Source: Kiritimatiellia bacterium
GTDB lineage: Bacteria; Verrucomicrobiota; Kiritimatiellia; RFP12; UBA1067
Assembly (NCBI GenBank): GCA_017405115.1
Contig: JAFRBA010000102.1
Coordinates: forward strand, 1 to 41,255
Direction of reading: 5' to 3'
DNA length: 41,255 nt
Shown: in pieces, positions 9,578 through 18,507 of the stretch
How the letters are laid out: every line of letters begins with the position of its first letter
Numbering within the stretch: the first letter of the stretch is position 1
The notes under the pieces: model-generated
Seen by the model: the letters and a program-made list of their open reading frames with translations, nothing else
Database searches by the model: none
Told to the model about the DNA's origin: nothing
Made by a program: the position numbers and the translations under genes

Positions 9578-11071
9578 TCATAGGAGGCCTTCGCTGCGGG
9601 CCGTGGCGTCGACGTCCTTGTCGCGCTTCGCGCCGCCGAAGCCGTCAGGCAGCTTGGCGAGGTCGATCTCGTCGACCGCGAACGGCTTCGCCGTGCGCCA
9701 CGCGCCGCGCGTGAAGTCCGGGCAGTCCACCGGACGAGACCCGGAGTCCACGGATTTCTCGGTCAGCTCCACCATCGCGCTCCAAGCCGCAAGATCGTAC
9801 ACGTCGGTATCGAGCGGCAGACCGTTCTGGAGGCAGTAGCTCCACCTGAGGTCCATGATGAAGTCCATGCCTCCGTGGCCGCCGACCTTCTCGGCGATCA
9901 TTCCCGCAGCTTTCCAGAAGGGATGGCGGTACTTCTGGCGAATCGCCTGCGTCGCATCCTGGTCGAGGTACTTGTGCGCCTTGCCGTCGCCCGTCTTCTC
10001 CTCCAGCGCCACCATGAACTCCGGATAGCTCATGGCCATGCCCTTCGTGCCGGAGATGAGGTTGAGCCGCGAATACGGACGGGGCGACGCAACGTCGTGC
10101 TCCAGCAGAATCGAGCGGCCCAGCTTCGTCCGGATGAGCGAAAGGTTCATGTCGCCCATCTTCACCTTGAAGTCCTTGCGCCAGTCCTTGTACAGCTCGC
10201 GCCCGTAATGGTGGTAGTTGGCCTGCTTGGAGTCGAGCGACACGAGGAAGTCGAAGTTGTCGCCCCTGTTGATGTCCATGTACTTCGCGACAGGGCCGAG
10301 CCCATGCGTGGGATACCAGTTTCCCGAATGCTTCGAGTAGAAGTCGAGCGCCCATCCGGGGCGCCCTGCGACAGATGCGTCGGAATGGCCGTCCATGGTA
10401 TGGTAGCGGCTGTTGTACTGGAGGCTGCGCTGGTCGTGGATGTAGCCGGCTTCGCCATGGACAATCTCTCCGAACACCCCCTGTCTGACCATGTTGAGCA
10501 TCGCCATCTCGTACTCGCCATAGCAGCAGTTCTCAAGCATCATGCAGGGCATCTTCGTGCGCTCGCTCGTCTCCACCATCTCCCAGCAGCCGTCCAGCGT
10601 AAGCGCCCCCGGGACCTCGACAAGCGCGACCTTGCCATGTTCCATCGCGCACACCGAGCCCGGCACGTGCAGATGCCATGGCGTCACGCCGTACACGACG
10701 TCCACCTCGTCCATCTCGCAGACGCGCCTGTAGCTGTCAGGCCCGGAGAACGTCTTGAGCGGCGCAGGCTTGCCGTTGTCCGCGAGCCACTTGACCTGCC
10801 TGTCGACCCTGTCCTGGAAAAGGTCCGCCAAGGCCACGACCTCCGTGCCGGGAATCATCGCGATGCGGTGCACGGCGGACGTGCCTCTCGTCCCCACGCC
10901 AACAACGGCGACGCGCACCTTCTTCATCGGCTTGAGCGCGAAGCCCTGCATCGGCGCGCCGCACGTACCGAAGAACTTCAAAGGGCTGCTCGAACAGCCT
11001 GCCGCCATCGCGACGGCGCCCATCCACGCCGTTCCTCCGAGGAAGTCCCTGCGATTTATTTTCACTCCCAT
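9578..11071 (-). CDS. GH109-type NAD-dependent alpha-N-acetylgalactosaminidase (Gfo/Idh/MocA fold), Tat-exported
   Basis: The 497-residue protein begins with a twin-arginine signal (NRRDFLGG, residues 6-13) followed by a lipobox-like AMAAGC. The Rossmann motif VVGVGTRG lies near residues 56-63. It has the GH109 hallmarks VTPWHLHVP, VEVPGALTLDGCWE, MLENCCYGE and GHGGMDF. GH109 enzymes remove terminal alpha-GalNAc (blood group A, mucin) using tightly bound NAD. The start has GGAGA about 9 bases upstream. It lies about 50 bp after the unassigned hydrolase gene on the same strand, in a run of glycan-degrading genes. A plain sugar oxidoreductase is the main alternative, but the CCYGE motif favours GH109. 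Confidence 0.82.
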   Translation of the reverse strand: MGVKINRRDFLGGTAWMGAVAMAAGCSSSPLKFFGTCGAPMQGFALKPMKKVRVAVVGVGTRGTSAVHRIAMIPGTEVVALADLFQDRVDRQVKWLADNGKPAPLKTFSGPDSYRRVCEMDEVDVVYGVTPWHLHVPGSVCAMEHGKVALVEVPGALTLDGCWEMVETSERTKMPCMMLENCCYGEYEMAMLNMVRQGVFGEIVHGEAGYIHDQRSLQYNSRYHTMDGHSDASVAGRPGWALDFYSKHSGNWYPTHGLGPVAKYMDINRGDNFDFLVSLDSKQANYHHYGRELYKDWRKDFKVKMGDMNLSLIRTKLGRSILLEHDVASPRPYSRLNLISGTKGMAMSYPEFMVALEEKTGDGKAHKYLDQDATQAIRQKYRHPFWKAAGMIAEKVGGHGGMDFIMDLRWSYCLQNGLPLDTDVYDLAAWSAMVELTEKSVDSGSRPVDCPDFTRGAWRTAKPFAVDEIDLAKLPDGFGGAKRDKDVDATARSEGLL

Positions 11072-11125
11072 TCTTCTTGTCTCCTTGTTTCTGTTAATTT
11101 CTTCGCGTGAAGAGAAAAGAAGGCC

Positions 11126-14098
11126 CTACCGCGATATGCGGTACGAGAACGCCCCGGCGACAGGCGACACGCCATACCAGCCGTCGGCATCCACATGCGC
11201 CTCCGCGGATCCGATCTCTTTTCCGGCGAAGTCAAGGGCAACGGCCCTGCCGCCCGGAATCCTGAATTCGCAACTTCCGCCGCCGAGGCAGATTATCTCC
11301 CAGCCGTCGCCTTCCGTGCGGCACACCGCGGGTCCCGCGCCCCTCGCCTTCGGCCATGAAGCGCGCCTGCCGCGCCCGTCGACGTAGATGTAGTCGGACG
11401 ACTCGCAGTAGTCGGAGCGCGAACCGCCGGCGTCCGAAGACTCGCAAAGCACCTCGCCGTCGGACGTCCAGGCGCGCCACGCGCGCGGCGGCAGGTCGAC
11501 GCGCTCTCCGCCGAACTCCGTGCGCAGACGCTCCGATGCGCTTCCGTTCGAGACGACGTACACGCCGCCGGAATACCTAACGGCGACCTGCTGCCTGCGC
11601 ACAGCACCGGAGAGGATCGCCTCGGTCGACGGCTGGAGCGATCCGTCGGCCGCGACGTAGCGGATCTCCTCCGCGTTGGCCTGCGAGTATCTCGCGGCAA
11701 CGGCCTGCGTCATGAAGTAGCTGCGCCACGCTATCGGCATGCCGCCGGCGAAGTCGAACTTGCCGGGGTCCGCCGGGCCGTACGCCTCGCCGAACACGCG
11801 CGGGGGGTCGAAGCAGAAGTCCGCCAGCAGAAGCCCGACGTGCCCGAACGCCAGCGTCGCGGCAAGGAAGCGGTCGACGAGCTCCTCGCGGTCGCGGTCG
11901 GAATCGAAGTGCGCCAGGTAGTAGCGCTGCTCCATCGCGACCGGCGAACGCCTGAACATCGAGAGCGTCCCCATGCCGAAGTCGCATTCGCGCGGATGCA
12001 GCTCGCGCAGGTCGAAGTCAACGATCCACGGCATGTCGTTGAAGTTGTAGCCTCGGTCGTCCGCGTAGTTGCCATCTACGATGCCGGCGTAGAACATGCG
12101 CATCGCCCCCTCGGAGTAGATTGGCCCCCGCCAGTGCCGCTTCTGCTCCTGCAGCATCTCGCCCGTGGCGTAGAACGAAGCGGAGAGCGTCCCGGCGCCG
12201 GGCACCCGCGAGTCGTAGTCCGTGCGGGCCCACGGCGAGCCCGCGGTGTGGCAGTCGCAGTAGGCGGAGTTGAAGAGCCACCCCATCTTCCTCTGTATCT
12301 CCGGCACGAGCTTCTCGGTCCAGGCCCTTGCGTTCGCGACCTTCGGGGAGTAGGTGCGCATCCAGCTTTCGATCATCGCGCCTTCGGAGTTGCGCGTCAC
12401 GTCGTCAGGGGAGAACCTGGCGTTGACCGGCGCCGCGTCCCAGAAGTTGTTGTATGGACCGTACACGTAGCCGAGTTCCTCTCGCATCATGCGCGTGAAC
12501 TTCAGCTGCCCCTCGTCCCCGCCGCGCCCGGGGGCGAACTCAGTGCGATAGGTGTACGACTCGCCGCCGTCGCGCCAAGCCGTCTCGTGGTCGTTCACGG
12601 CCACCTGGCGTATCCCGTAGCGGTGCATGGACCGCCAGAAGTACGAGTCCCGCTCGCGGTCGGAGGAGCCGTGCGCCCGCCAGAGGCGCACGCCGGCGAC
12701 GAGCTTCCACGGCGAGACGGGGTTCGGCACGGACGGCAGGACGTCCTCGAACTCGTCCGACACGTTCACGAAGAACCTCTCGGAGAGCGCGACGCGCGTT
12801 CCGTCGGAGCGCCTGTTGTACACCATCCTGAGCCGCGCCCTGCCGGACGGCGCCCTTTCGCCTTCGATGCGGGAGGCGTTGGCGCGGTACCAGTCGGCGG
12901 CGCAGTTCCTGAAAAGCGGCCTCGGGCCTCCGCCGAACACGGTCACGGGTGTACGCTTGGGATCGCGCAGCGGGCCCGTGTCTGGGCCCATCACGAGATA
13001 AGGCACGATGAACGACTGCTCCACGGGAACGCCGCCGACATCGCCCGGAGACACCTCGCAGACGCGCCCCTTCTCGCCAAATGCGTCTACGACGAGCGAG
13101 TTCCCCCACCTGCGGAACGTCCAGCGGACCACTGCCTCCGTCCCGTCCGGCGCGACATAGCGCCAGCGCGCGAACTCGTCGCCGCCGTTCCCGCCGCGCC
13201 CGATCTCCTCGGCCTTCGAGGGCGCGACGGGCTCTCCGTCTGCGCCCTCCATCAGCAAGACGCCGCCGTCGGCGAACACGTCGGCCTCGGAGCCGTCGGG
13301 GCAGCGCACCATGAACGCCGGGCCGTTCGTGTTGGCCACGTAGCGGAAGTCGACGCCGCGCCCCTTCGGCGGCGGGGGGAGGATCGTCGTCTCGCGCGTT
13401 GGGAACGTCAGGCGGCCCATTCCAGTGTTCAACCCCTGGTCGGCGCCGTCAAGCGGCTCGATGTTGCGGCGAGGACGCCTCTCGAACGAAAGCGGCCTCA
13501 TCTCGTCGCGCCAGACGGAGAAGTTGTCGAAGTGGACTGCGGAGGGAATGCGCTCCACGAAGCCCGACAGCGCGAAGCCGTCGAAGGACGCGCCGGCGAG
13601 CGACGCGCGCTCGTCTGCCGTCAGGCGGTGTACCACCCAGTGCCAGTCCATCCAGCGAACCGGAAGCATCGGAATCTCCACGCGTCTGCCGTCCTTGGCG
13701 CGGAACACGGAAACGAGGACCGGGGCGGGGTTCGTCGTCTGGCTGTTTGCCCCATGCGTCCAGCGGGGGCCTCGTACCCACGCCGAGATGGTGTCGAACT
13801 CGTTGTCGGGCAGCGGCACAGGTGAAGGTGGCGAGATGCGCACGCTCGCGTCTGGTCCCGTCGCATGGTAGTTGAGTTCTCCCGTCCGTGCGCCGAACAG
13901 CTGGCGTGTCGCCGTGATCGCGAAAGTTGCATCGGCGTTCTTCGTCTCCACCCGCCACTCTGCGGGGGACTCGAACTCGACGAGCGGCGGGTGGAAGTCC
14001 TCGCACCTGTCGACGAGGCGGAACTCGTATGGCCTGGTATCTACGCCGGCGGCGGCGCTTGATGCCAGCACTGCGGCAGCGACACAGAAAGACGTCAT
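11126..14098 (-). CDS. large secreted TIM-barrel glycoside hydrolase-like protein, family not assigned
   Basis: The protein is 990 residues with a signal peptide (MTSFCVAAAVLASSAAAG). An N-terminal carbohydrate-binding-like beta-sandwich (about 25-200) is followed by a second beta domain. A probable (beta/alpha)8 barrel lies in the middle (VAGVRLW, QVAVNDHETAW, GWLFNSAYCDC, PIYSEGAMRMF, VDFDLRELHP), and a C-terminal beta domain closes the protein. The acidic residues in NDHE, YCDCH and YSEGA are candidate catalytic or substrate residues. The architecture resembles DUF5696 and GH101-like proteins, which I cannot confirm. Its ATG follows the GH39-like stop by one base, with the AGGA site inside that gene, so the two are translationally coupled. 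Confidence 0.7.
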   Translation of the reverse strand: MTSFCVAAAVLASSAAAGVDTRPYEFRLVDRCEDFHPPLVEFESPAEWRVETKNADATFAITATRQLFGARTGELNYHATGPDASVRISPPSPVPLPDNEFDTISAWVRGPRWTHGANSQTTNPAPVLVSVFRAKDGRRVEIPMLPVRWMDWHWVVHRLTADERASLAGASFDGFALSGFVERIPSAVHFDNFSVWRDEMRPLSFERRPRRNIEPLDGADQGLNTGMGRLTFPTRETTILPPPPKGRGVDFRYVANTNGPAFMVRCPDGSEADVFADGGVLLMEGADGEPVAPSKAEEIGRGGNGGDEFARWRYVAPDGTEAVVRWTFRRWGNSLVVDAFGEKGRVCEVSPGDVGGVPVEQSFIVPYLVMGPDTGPLRDPKRTPVTVFGGGPRPLFRNCAADWYRANASRIEGERAPSGRARLRMVYNRRSDGTRVALSERFFVNVSDEFEDVLPSVPNPVSPWKLVAGVRLWRAHGSSDRERDSYFWRSMHRYGIRQVAVNDHETAWRDGGESYTYRTEFAPGRGGDEGQLKFTRMMREELGYVYGPYNNFWDAAPVNARFSPDDVTRNSEGAMIESWMRTYSPKVANARAWTEKLVPEIQRKMGWLFNSAYCDCHTAGSPWARTDYDSRVPGAGTLSASFYATGEMLQEQKRHWRGPIYSEGAMRMFYAGIVDGNYADDRGYNFNDMPWIVDFDLRELHPRECDFGMGTLSMFRRSPVAMEQRYYLAHFDSDRDREELVDRFLAATLAFGHVGLLLADFCFDPPRVFGEAYGPADPGKFDFAGGMPIAWRSYFMTQAVAARYSQANAEEIRYVAADGSLQPSTEAILSGAVRRQQVAVRYSGGVYVVSNGSASERLRTEFGGERVDLPPRAWRAWTSDGEVLCESSDAGGSRSDYCESSDYIYVDGRGRRASWPKARGAGPAVCRTEGDGWEIICLGGGSCEFRIPGGRAVALDFAGKEIGSAEAHVDADGWYGVSPVAGAFSYRISR

Positions 14099-14099
14099 G

Positions 14100-15566
14100 T
14101 CAGTTTCCTATGTAGACTATGCAGTTCGGCTCCAGCTCAAGGACGGCCGAGCCGTCGGCCTCCGCGTCGAGGGGCACTTCGGTGAAGAAACGCGTCGAGT
14201 CGACGACGTGGGCGAACAGCCCGCCAAGCGGCACGCCTACGACGCGCACGCGGACATTCTTCGCATAGACGGAGTTGTCATCGTCCGAGAAGCGCGCGAG
14301 GCAGAGGCCGAAGCGCCCCTTGCCGTCCGACGCGGCGACGGCGTAGACGTCGTCCAGGTCGAGCTTGTCGGCGGAACGCTCGTTGGCGACCTCCACCTGC
14401 GTCCCCAGCGCGGCAAGCTTGCCCCACGAGTAGACGGCGTAGTAGCCGTGGATGGGCTTGTGGTTCCTGAAAAGCCCGTTCATCTGCGTGCCGGGACGGG
14501 CGTCGTAGTAGTGCGCCAGGTCGACCGGCGCGTCCTGGCAGACGGTCATCACCGCCGCCGCGTACGCCGCGCCCTTCACGCTGCGCGAGCCGGACTCCAC
14601 GCTAAGCGAATACGCCCATTCGCGACCCCAGCCGCGCACGTAGTTCCACTCCGTCATGTAGCTCTCGGCGTCCTTGTATCCGTTCGCGTCCATGTAGCCG
14701 CGCATGTGGACCGCGCGCTCCGCGACGGCCTCTGGCTTCGTGTGGTAGCAGTGCCACGAGAAGAAGTCCATCGGCACTTTGCGCCTGCCCATCTCGATGA
14801 GGAACTTCTCGCTCCACTCCTCCCATCCGGTCGTCGCGGGGCCGCCGATCATGAGGTCCGGGAAGCACTTCTTCAGGTGGCGCGCGACGACCTCGTAGAA
14901 GTCGTAGAACTGCTCGGTCGTCCCGCCCCAGCACGTCGGGTTCTTCGGCGAGTTGTTCGACGCCTCGTTCCATATCTCCCAGTGGCGTATGTTCCACCTG
15001 AAGCCGTCGGCCCAGCCCTCGTTGTAGTGGCGTATCACGTGCTCGCAGATGCGCGCCCACTTTGCGTAGTCCTTGGGCGGGCCGTTGTGGTACTTCTTCA
15101 CTCCGTGCTCGATCGACTGGCCGAGGCGGTAGAACACCTCCGTCCCCGCCTTGCGTATCGTGTCGAGCAGCCTGTCGGTGTAGACGAAGTCGTAGCTTGC
15201 CGGGTCGTTCTCGTCCTTGTCGAAGTCTGGGAAGATGCCGGAGATGTCCGCCACGTGCGGACCTCCGTACGACGAGCAGAACACGGCGTCGTGCGGCCTG
15301 GCGGACGGAATCCGCGCGGCCTTGTACGACTTGAAGTTGCTGCTGCTCTGGTACGCGCGGGCTGGCACCGGGCCGTTGTTGACGCCGTTCAGTGGCTTGA
15401 TGGGCTTCATCATCTTCGCCGGAGAGACGGTTATGGTGCGCATCTCCGGCGCGGGCTTCGCGTCCCTCGACGCGAACGCTCCCTCCGGCAGTTCGCCGCC
15501 GGTCTCGGCCATGCACAGCGTTGCGACACATGCCGCAGCCAAAGTCCAGAAACCTTTCATTTTCAT
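14100..15566 (-). CDS. GH39-like glycoside hydrolase (clan GH-A), secreted
   Basis: I place the start at 15566 (MKMKGFWTLAAACVATLCMAE), which gives a signal peptide and a GAGGAG site; an upstream extension reads as untranslated leader. The protein is about 488 residues. Clan GH-A catalytic motifs are clear: the acid/base Glu in HWEIWNEAS and the nucleophile Glu in YMTEWNYV. A C-terminal beta domain follows the barrel. GH39 includes beta-xylosidases and alpha-iduronidases, and the substrate cannot be set from sequence alone. It is coupled to the downstream large hydrolase gene. A TGGTACAAT box lies about 34 bp upstream of the start. Confidence 0.8.
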   Translation of the reverse strand: MKMKGFWTLAAACVATLCMAETGGELPEGAFASRDAKPAPEMRTITVSPAKMMKPIKPLNGVNNGPVPARAYQSSSNFKSYKAARIPSARPHDAVFCSSYGGPHVADISGIFPDFDKDENDPASYDFVYTDRLLDTIRKAGTEVFYRLGQSIEHGVKKYHNGPPKDYAKWARICEHVIRHYNEGWADGFRWNIRHWEIWNEASNNSPKNPTCWGGTTEQFYDFYEVVARHLKKCFPDLMIGGPATTGWEEWSEKFLIEMGRRKVPMDFFSWHCYHTKPEAVAERAVHMRGYMDANGYKDAESYMTEWNYVRGWGREWAYSLSVESGSRSVKGAAYAAAVMTVCQDAPVDLAHYYDARPGTQMNGLFRNHKPIHGYYAVYSWGKLAALGTQVEVANERSADKLDLDDVYAVAASDGKGRFGLCLARFSDDDNSVYAKNVRVRVVGVPLGGLFAHVVDSTRFFTEVPLDAEADGSAVLELEPNCIVYIGN

Positions 15567-15599
15567 GGCTTCTCCTCTCTTGTGGTTACGATCATAATA

Positions 15600-15608
15600 A
15601 TTGTACCA
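15600..15608 (-). promoter_or_regulatory. extended -10 promoter before the GH39-like gene
   Basis: The minus strand reads TGGTACAAT, with a weak TTGTGC about 18 bp upstream as a possible -35. It lies in the short AT-rich gap between the GH95 stop and the GH39-like start, giving a leader of about 27 bases. Confidence 0.45.
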
Positions 15609-15661
15609 TATCGCCCGCACTACGCACAACACAGCAACCAGGATTTCCCCATTCCTCTGAA

Positions 15662-18340
15662 TCAATTGAGATCTTCCATCCTCACCTCCGGCGCTGCTGT
15701 AGTGGGAATCCACGGAGCCCCCTCTTCGACACCACCGCGCGCACGAATCATGTTGAGATACCTTTGCTTATCGAGCTCCGTCGCACGCGAAAAGGTCTTA
15801 TAATCCGATCCGCCTCCCGTCGCCACAATCTTGTAGGTGATGTAATCCTCGTCGGGAAATCGCGCCGTCTCGTCGGAAAACGCGCAGTCGGACAGGTCCT
15901 CTGCCAGCGTCTCGTAGCCTGGCTCGCTCCGCCGGTTCCGCAGGACCGTGTACCGTGCGCCTCCGCCGACGCCATTCCATGTCAGCGTCATCGTCGTGCG
16001 ATCCAGCCTGATGTCCGACGGCGCAGACCCTTCGACGGCTGCTGGCGGCATTGTGACGGTCACCCGGGACGCTCCGCCCCTCACGTCGTGGCTGACGACC
16101 TTTCCGTCCTGCCATGTGCAGTCGACCGTATAGCCGCCGCGCGCGCACAGCCCCCTGAACGACCCCCTGGCCGCCCATGCCTTCGGCAACGCCGGCAGCA
16201 ACTCGACCGAACCTGCATGGCTCTGCAGCAGCATCTCGGCAACGCCCGCCGTCCCGCCAAAATTACCGTCGATCTGAAACGGCGGATGCACGTCCCAGAG
16301 ATTCGCATAGCTCTTCTCGCCGACAAGCTGCCGATAGAGGCGGTAGGCGTGCTCGCCGTCTCCAAGACGCGCCCAGAGGCAGAGGCGGTGCGCGAGCGCC
16401 CATCCCGTCGCATAGTCGCCGCGCGCTTCCAGCGTCCGCCGCGCCGCATCCATCCATGCGGGCGTCCTGCGGTTGATTGCCGACCCCGGCATCAAGGCCA
16501 TCAGCTGGGACACGTGACGGTGACGGTACATGCCGATCTCGCCATAGTAGTTCTCCTCGCGGTATTCCTTGACCTGCCCAGACCAGCCGACCTGAATCGG
16601 ATCGAAGTGTCCCGCCGCCACGCGCATCGCCGCCACTACGGCATCGTTCGTTCCTAGCGCCTCCGCAATCCGAAGCGCGTCCCTACATGTCTCATCCGCG
16701 AGCTGCTGGTCGAAGGCGCAGCCGACGGTGTTGTAGTATGCGCAGTCTGGGTAGACGTACCGCTCGGCGTTGACGAGCATCTCGGGAGAGGCGGAAAATA
16801 CGGCCAGACGCTTGCCGGCGTAATCGCGCGTGGCACGGACGAGGAAGTCGCCAACGCCCGAAACCGCAGGCCACACGTCCCTCGCAAGCGCCCGCCGATC
16901 GCCCGTAAAGTCCCACCAGTCCGCGAAGAGCTTGGCCGTGAAACCGCCCATCCCGGGGCCCGAGCTGCCGCCCGGCATTCCGAGAAGGCAATACGGATAC
17001 ACGGCAACCCCGACAACCCAGAGGTTCGGCGCGGCGCCGTCGGCCGGCACGTTCTCGGGCACGTATCGCGACAGGAACCTCTTCGCCACATCGCGCGCCG
17101 CCGGACGCATGGCCGCATTGAATGCCGCATACGCCTCGAAGCATTCCGCCAGATTGCAGGTGAACGCGGGCCAGTAGTTCATCTGCACGTTGATATTGTG
17201 CCAATATCCCGCACCCCACGGCGAATAGTAGTGGCCGTTCCACGTCCCCTGCAGGTTCGCGGGCATCGTACCGGGACGCGACGAACTGATGAGCAGATAA
17301 CGCCCATATTGAAAATACGTTTCTTCCAGATATGCGCTTGGTTCACCCCTCAGATATGCGGCCTTGAGGCGGTCCGTTGTCTGCATGCGGTCGGCTTCCG
17401 TGCCGCCTAGATCCAATGAGACGCGGCCGTATAGAGTGCGAAAATCCCTCTCGTGTTCGGCCTTCGCCACCTCATAACCATTCCTCCGTGCGGCCGCATG
17501 CAGCATCTCGCATTCCGGACGCGGTGCAGGGTTGCCGGCCAGTTTGCGGGACGGCTCCGTCTCCAGAAAAACCCTAGGGCCGATGCGGTAGTTAGACAAC
17601 CCGGTGAAATAGACATTCGCCCACGACGCACCCCGGACTGCTAGCATGCCATCTGCCGCCGTCACGGATCCGTCCGTCTCAACGGAAAGACGTGTCGCAT
17701 AGTCAATGCCGTAATAGTCGAAGTGCTGATCGACGTCGATCGTGTCACCCCCCGTCGTAAAGGACCGCCAGCTGCGTCCGGGCCTGAGATCAGCATCCTT
17801 CTCGCCGCGCGCGCGCGGCTGCGGCCGTTCACATCGCACCGTAAACGACAGGCTGCCCGCACGGTCGGCCACAAAATGCGCCACAAGTGAACGCGCCGGA
17901 TAACTTGCGAAGTATTCGCGCAAATACCCGACGCCGGCAGAGGAATACCGCACCCATGCGCGCGCAGTGTCGAAGTCAAGCCCGCGAGCATAGTCCGTCA
18001 CGTTCGCATGGCCGAAGTCGAAACGCAACTCCATCGCGCTCGTGAGGCCGGGACCGCCCGTCCAGTTGCCGATGCCGGTGGCCTTGCCGTCTACGAGCAA
18101 CGTGTTGTCCGTGATCTGGACGCGCTCACAGCCCGGCAGTCCGAAGATGTTTGCCCCAAACCAGCCGTTGCCAATCGGCAACGACTCCTGCTCCCAGCCG
18201 ACAATTGAATCCGTCGCCGGCCGGTCGTACCGAAGACCATGCGGCAGTTCCTCGGCCGCCATACGGCCGAGCACAACTGCGGCAAATGCCGCCGTAAGCC
18301 CAATCCTGGCAACCCTTTTCAGAACCTTGCGCTGGCCCAT
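15662..18340 (-). CDS. GH95 alpha-L-fucosidase, secreted
   Basis: From the ATG at 18340 the protein is about 892 residues with a signal peptide ([14 protein letters not shown]). GH95 signatures are present in order: an N-terminal domain with [11 protein letters not shown]; the (alpha/alpha)6 catalytic domain with [10 protein letters not shown] (catalytic Asn pair), FSASPEM (catalytic Glu) and [10 protein letters not shown] (catalytic Asp); and a C-terminal beta domain. An additional fibronectin-III-like domain ([19 protein letters not shown]) is appended. The family inverts alpha-1,2-fucosyl or related galactosyl linkages in mucin and milk or plant glycans. It has its own TGGTATAAT promoter, separating it from the GH31 operon upstream. 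Confidence 0.9.
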   Translation of the reverse strand: MGQRKVLKRVARIGLTAAFAAVVLGRMAAEELPHGLRYDRPATDSIVGWEQESLPIGNGWFGANIFGLPGCERVQITDNTLLVDGKATGIGNWTGGPGLTSAMELRFDFGHANVTDYARGLDFDTARAWVRYSSAGVGYLREYFASYPARSLVAHFVADRAGSLSFTVRCERPQPRARGEKDADLRPGRSWRSFTTGGDTIDVDQHFDYYGIDYATRLSVETDGSVTAADGMLAVRGASWANVYFTGLSNYRIGPRVFLETEPSRKLAGNPAPRPECEMLHAAARRNGYEVAKAEHERDFRTLYGRVSLDLGGTEADRMQTTDRLKAAYLRGEPSAYLEETYFQYGRYLLISSSRPGTMPANLQGTWNGHYYSPWGAGYWHNINVQMNYWPAFTCNLAECFEAYAAFNAAMRPAARDVAKRFLSRYVPENVPADGAAPNLWVVGVAVYPYCLLGMPGGSSGPGMGGFTAKLFADWWDFTGDRRALARDVWPAVSGVGDFLVRATRDYAGKRLAVFSASPEMLVNAERYVYPDCAYYNTVGCAFDQQLADETCRDALRIAEALGTNDAVVAAMRVAAGHFDPIQVGWSGQVKEYREENYYGEIGMYRHRHVSQLMALMPGSAINRRTPAWMDAARRTLEARGDYATGWALAHRLCLWARLGDGEHAYRLYRQLVGEKSYANLWDVHPPFQIDGNFGGTAGVAEMLLQSHAGSVELLPALPKAWAARGSFRGLCARGGYTVDCTWQDGKVVSHDVRGGASRVTVTMPPAAVEGSAPSDIRLDRTTMTLTWNGVGGGARYTVLRNRRSEPGYETLAEDLSDCAFSDETARFPDEDYITYKIVATGGGSDYKTFSRATELDKQRYLNMIRARGGVEEGAPWIPTTAAPEVRMEDLN

Positions 18341-18388
18341 ACCCCGGTCGTCGGGACTCTTATGACTCGCCCTGTCTCCATACTGCGT

Positions 18389-18397
18389 ATTATACCA
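18389..18397 (-). promoter_or_regulatory. extended -10 promoter of the GH95 gene
   Basis: The minus strand reads TGGTATAAT, giving a leader of about 40 bases before the ATG at 18340. No convincing -35 is visible, but inverted TTTCGTGCCCG repeats lie 30-100 bp upstream and may be an activator or repressor site. Confidence 0.6.
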
Positions 18398-18426
18398 CAT
18401 TTCGCCACCAACTTTTGCTACCTGTC

Positions 18427-18500
18427 GTTTCGTGCCCGAAATCAGAATCGCGAAAACGGGCACGAAACATCAGAAGCGCCTCATTTCGTGCCCGAGATCA
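18427..18500. repeat. three TTTCGTGCCCG repeats, two forming an inverted pair
   Basis: GTTTCGTGCCCG (18427-18438) and its exact complement CGGGCACGAAAC (18457-18468) form a 12-bp stem with an 18-base loop. A third copy, TTTCGTGCCCGAGATCA (18484-18500), repeats the first copy (TTTCGTGCCCGAAATCA, 18428-18444) with one mismatch. They lie between the GH31 stop and the GH95 promoter, so could be a regulator site, a terminator-like hairpin or a degenerate mobile repeat. Confidence 0.6.
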
Positions 18501-18507
18501 CCAACGA

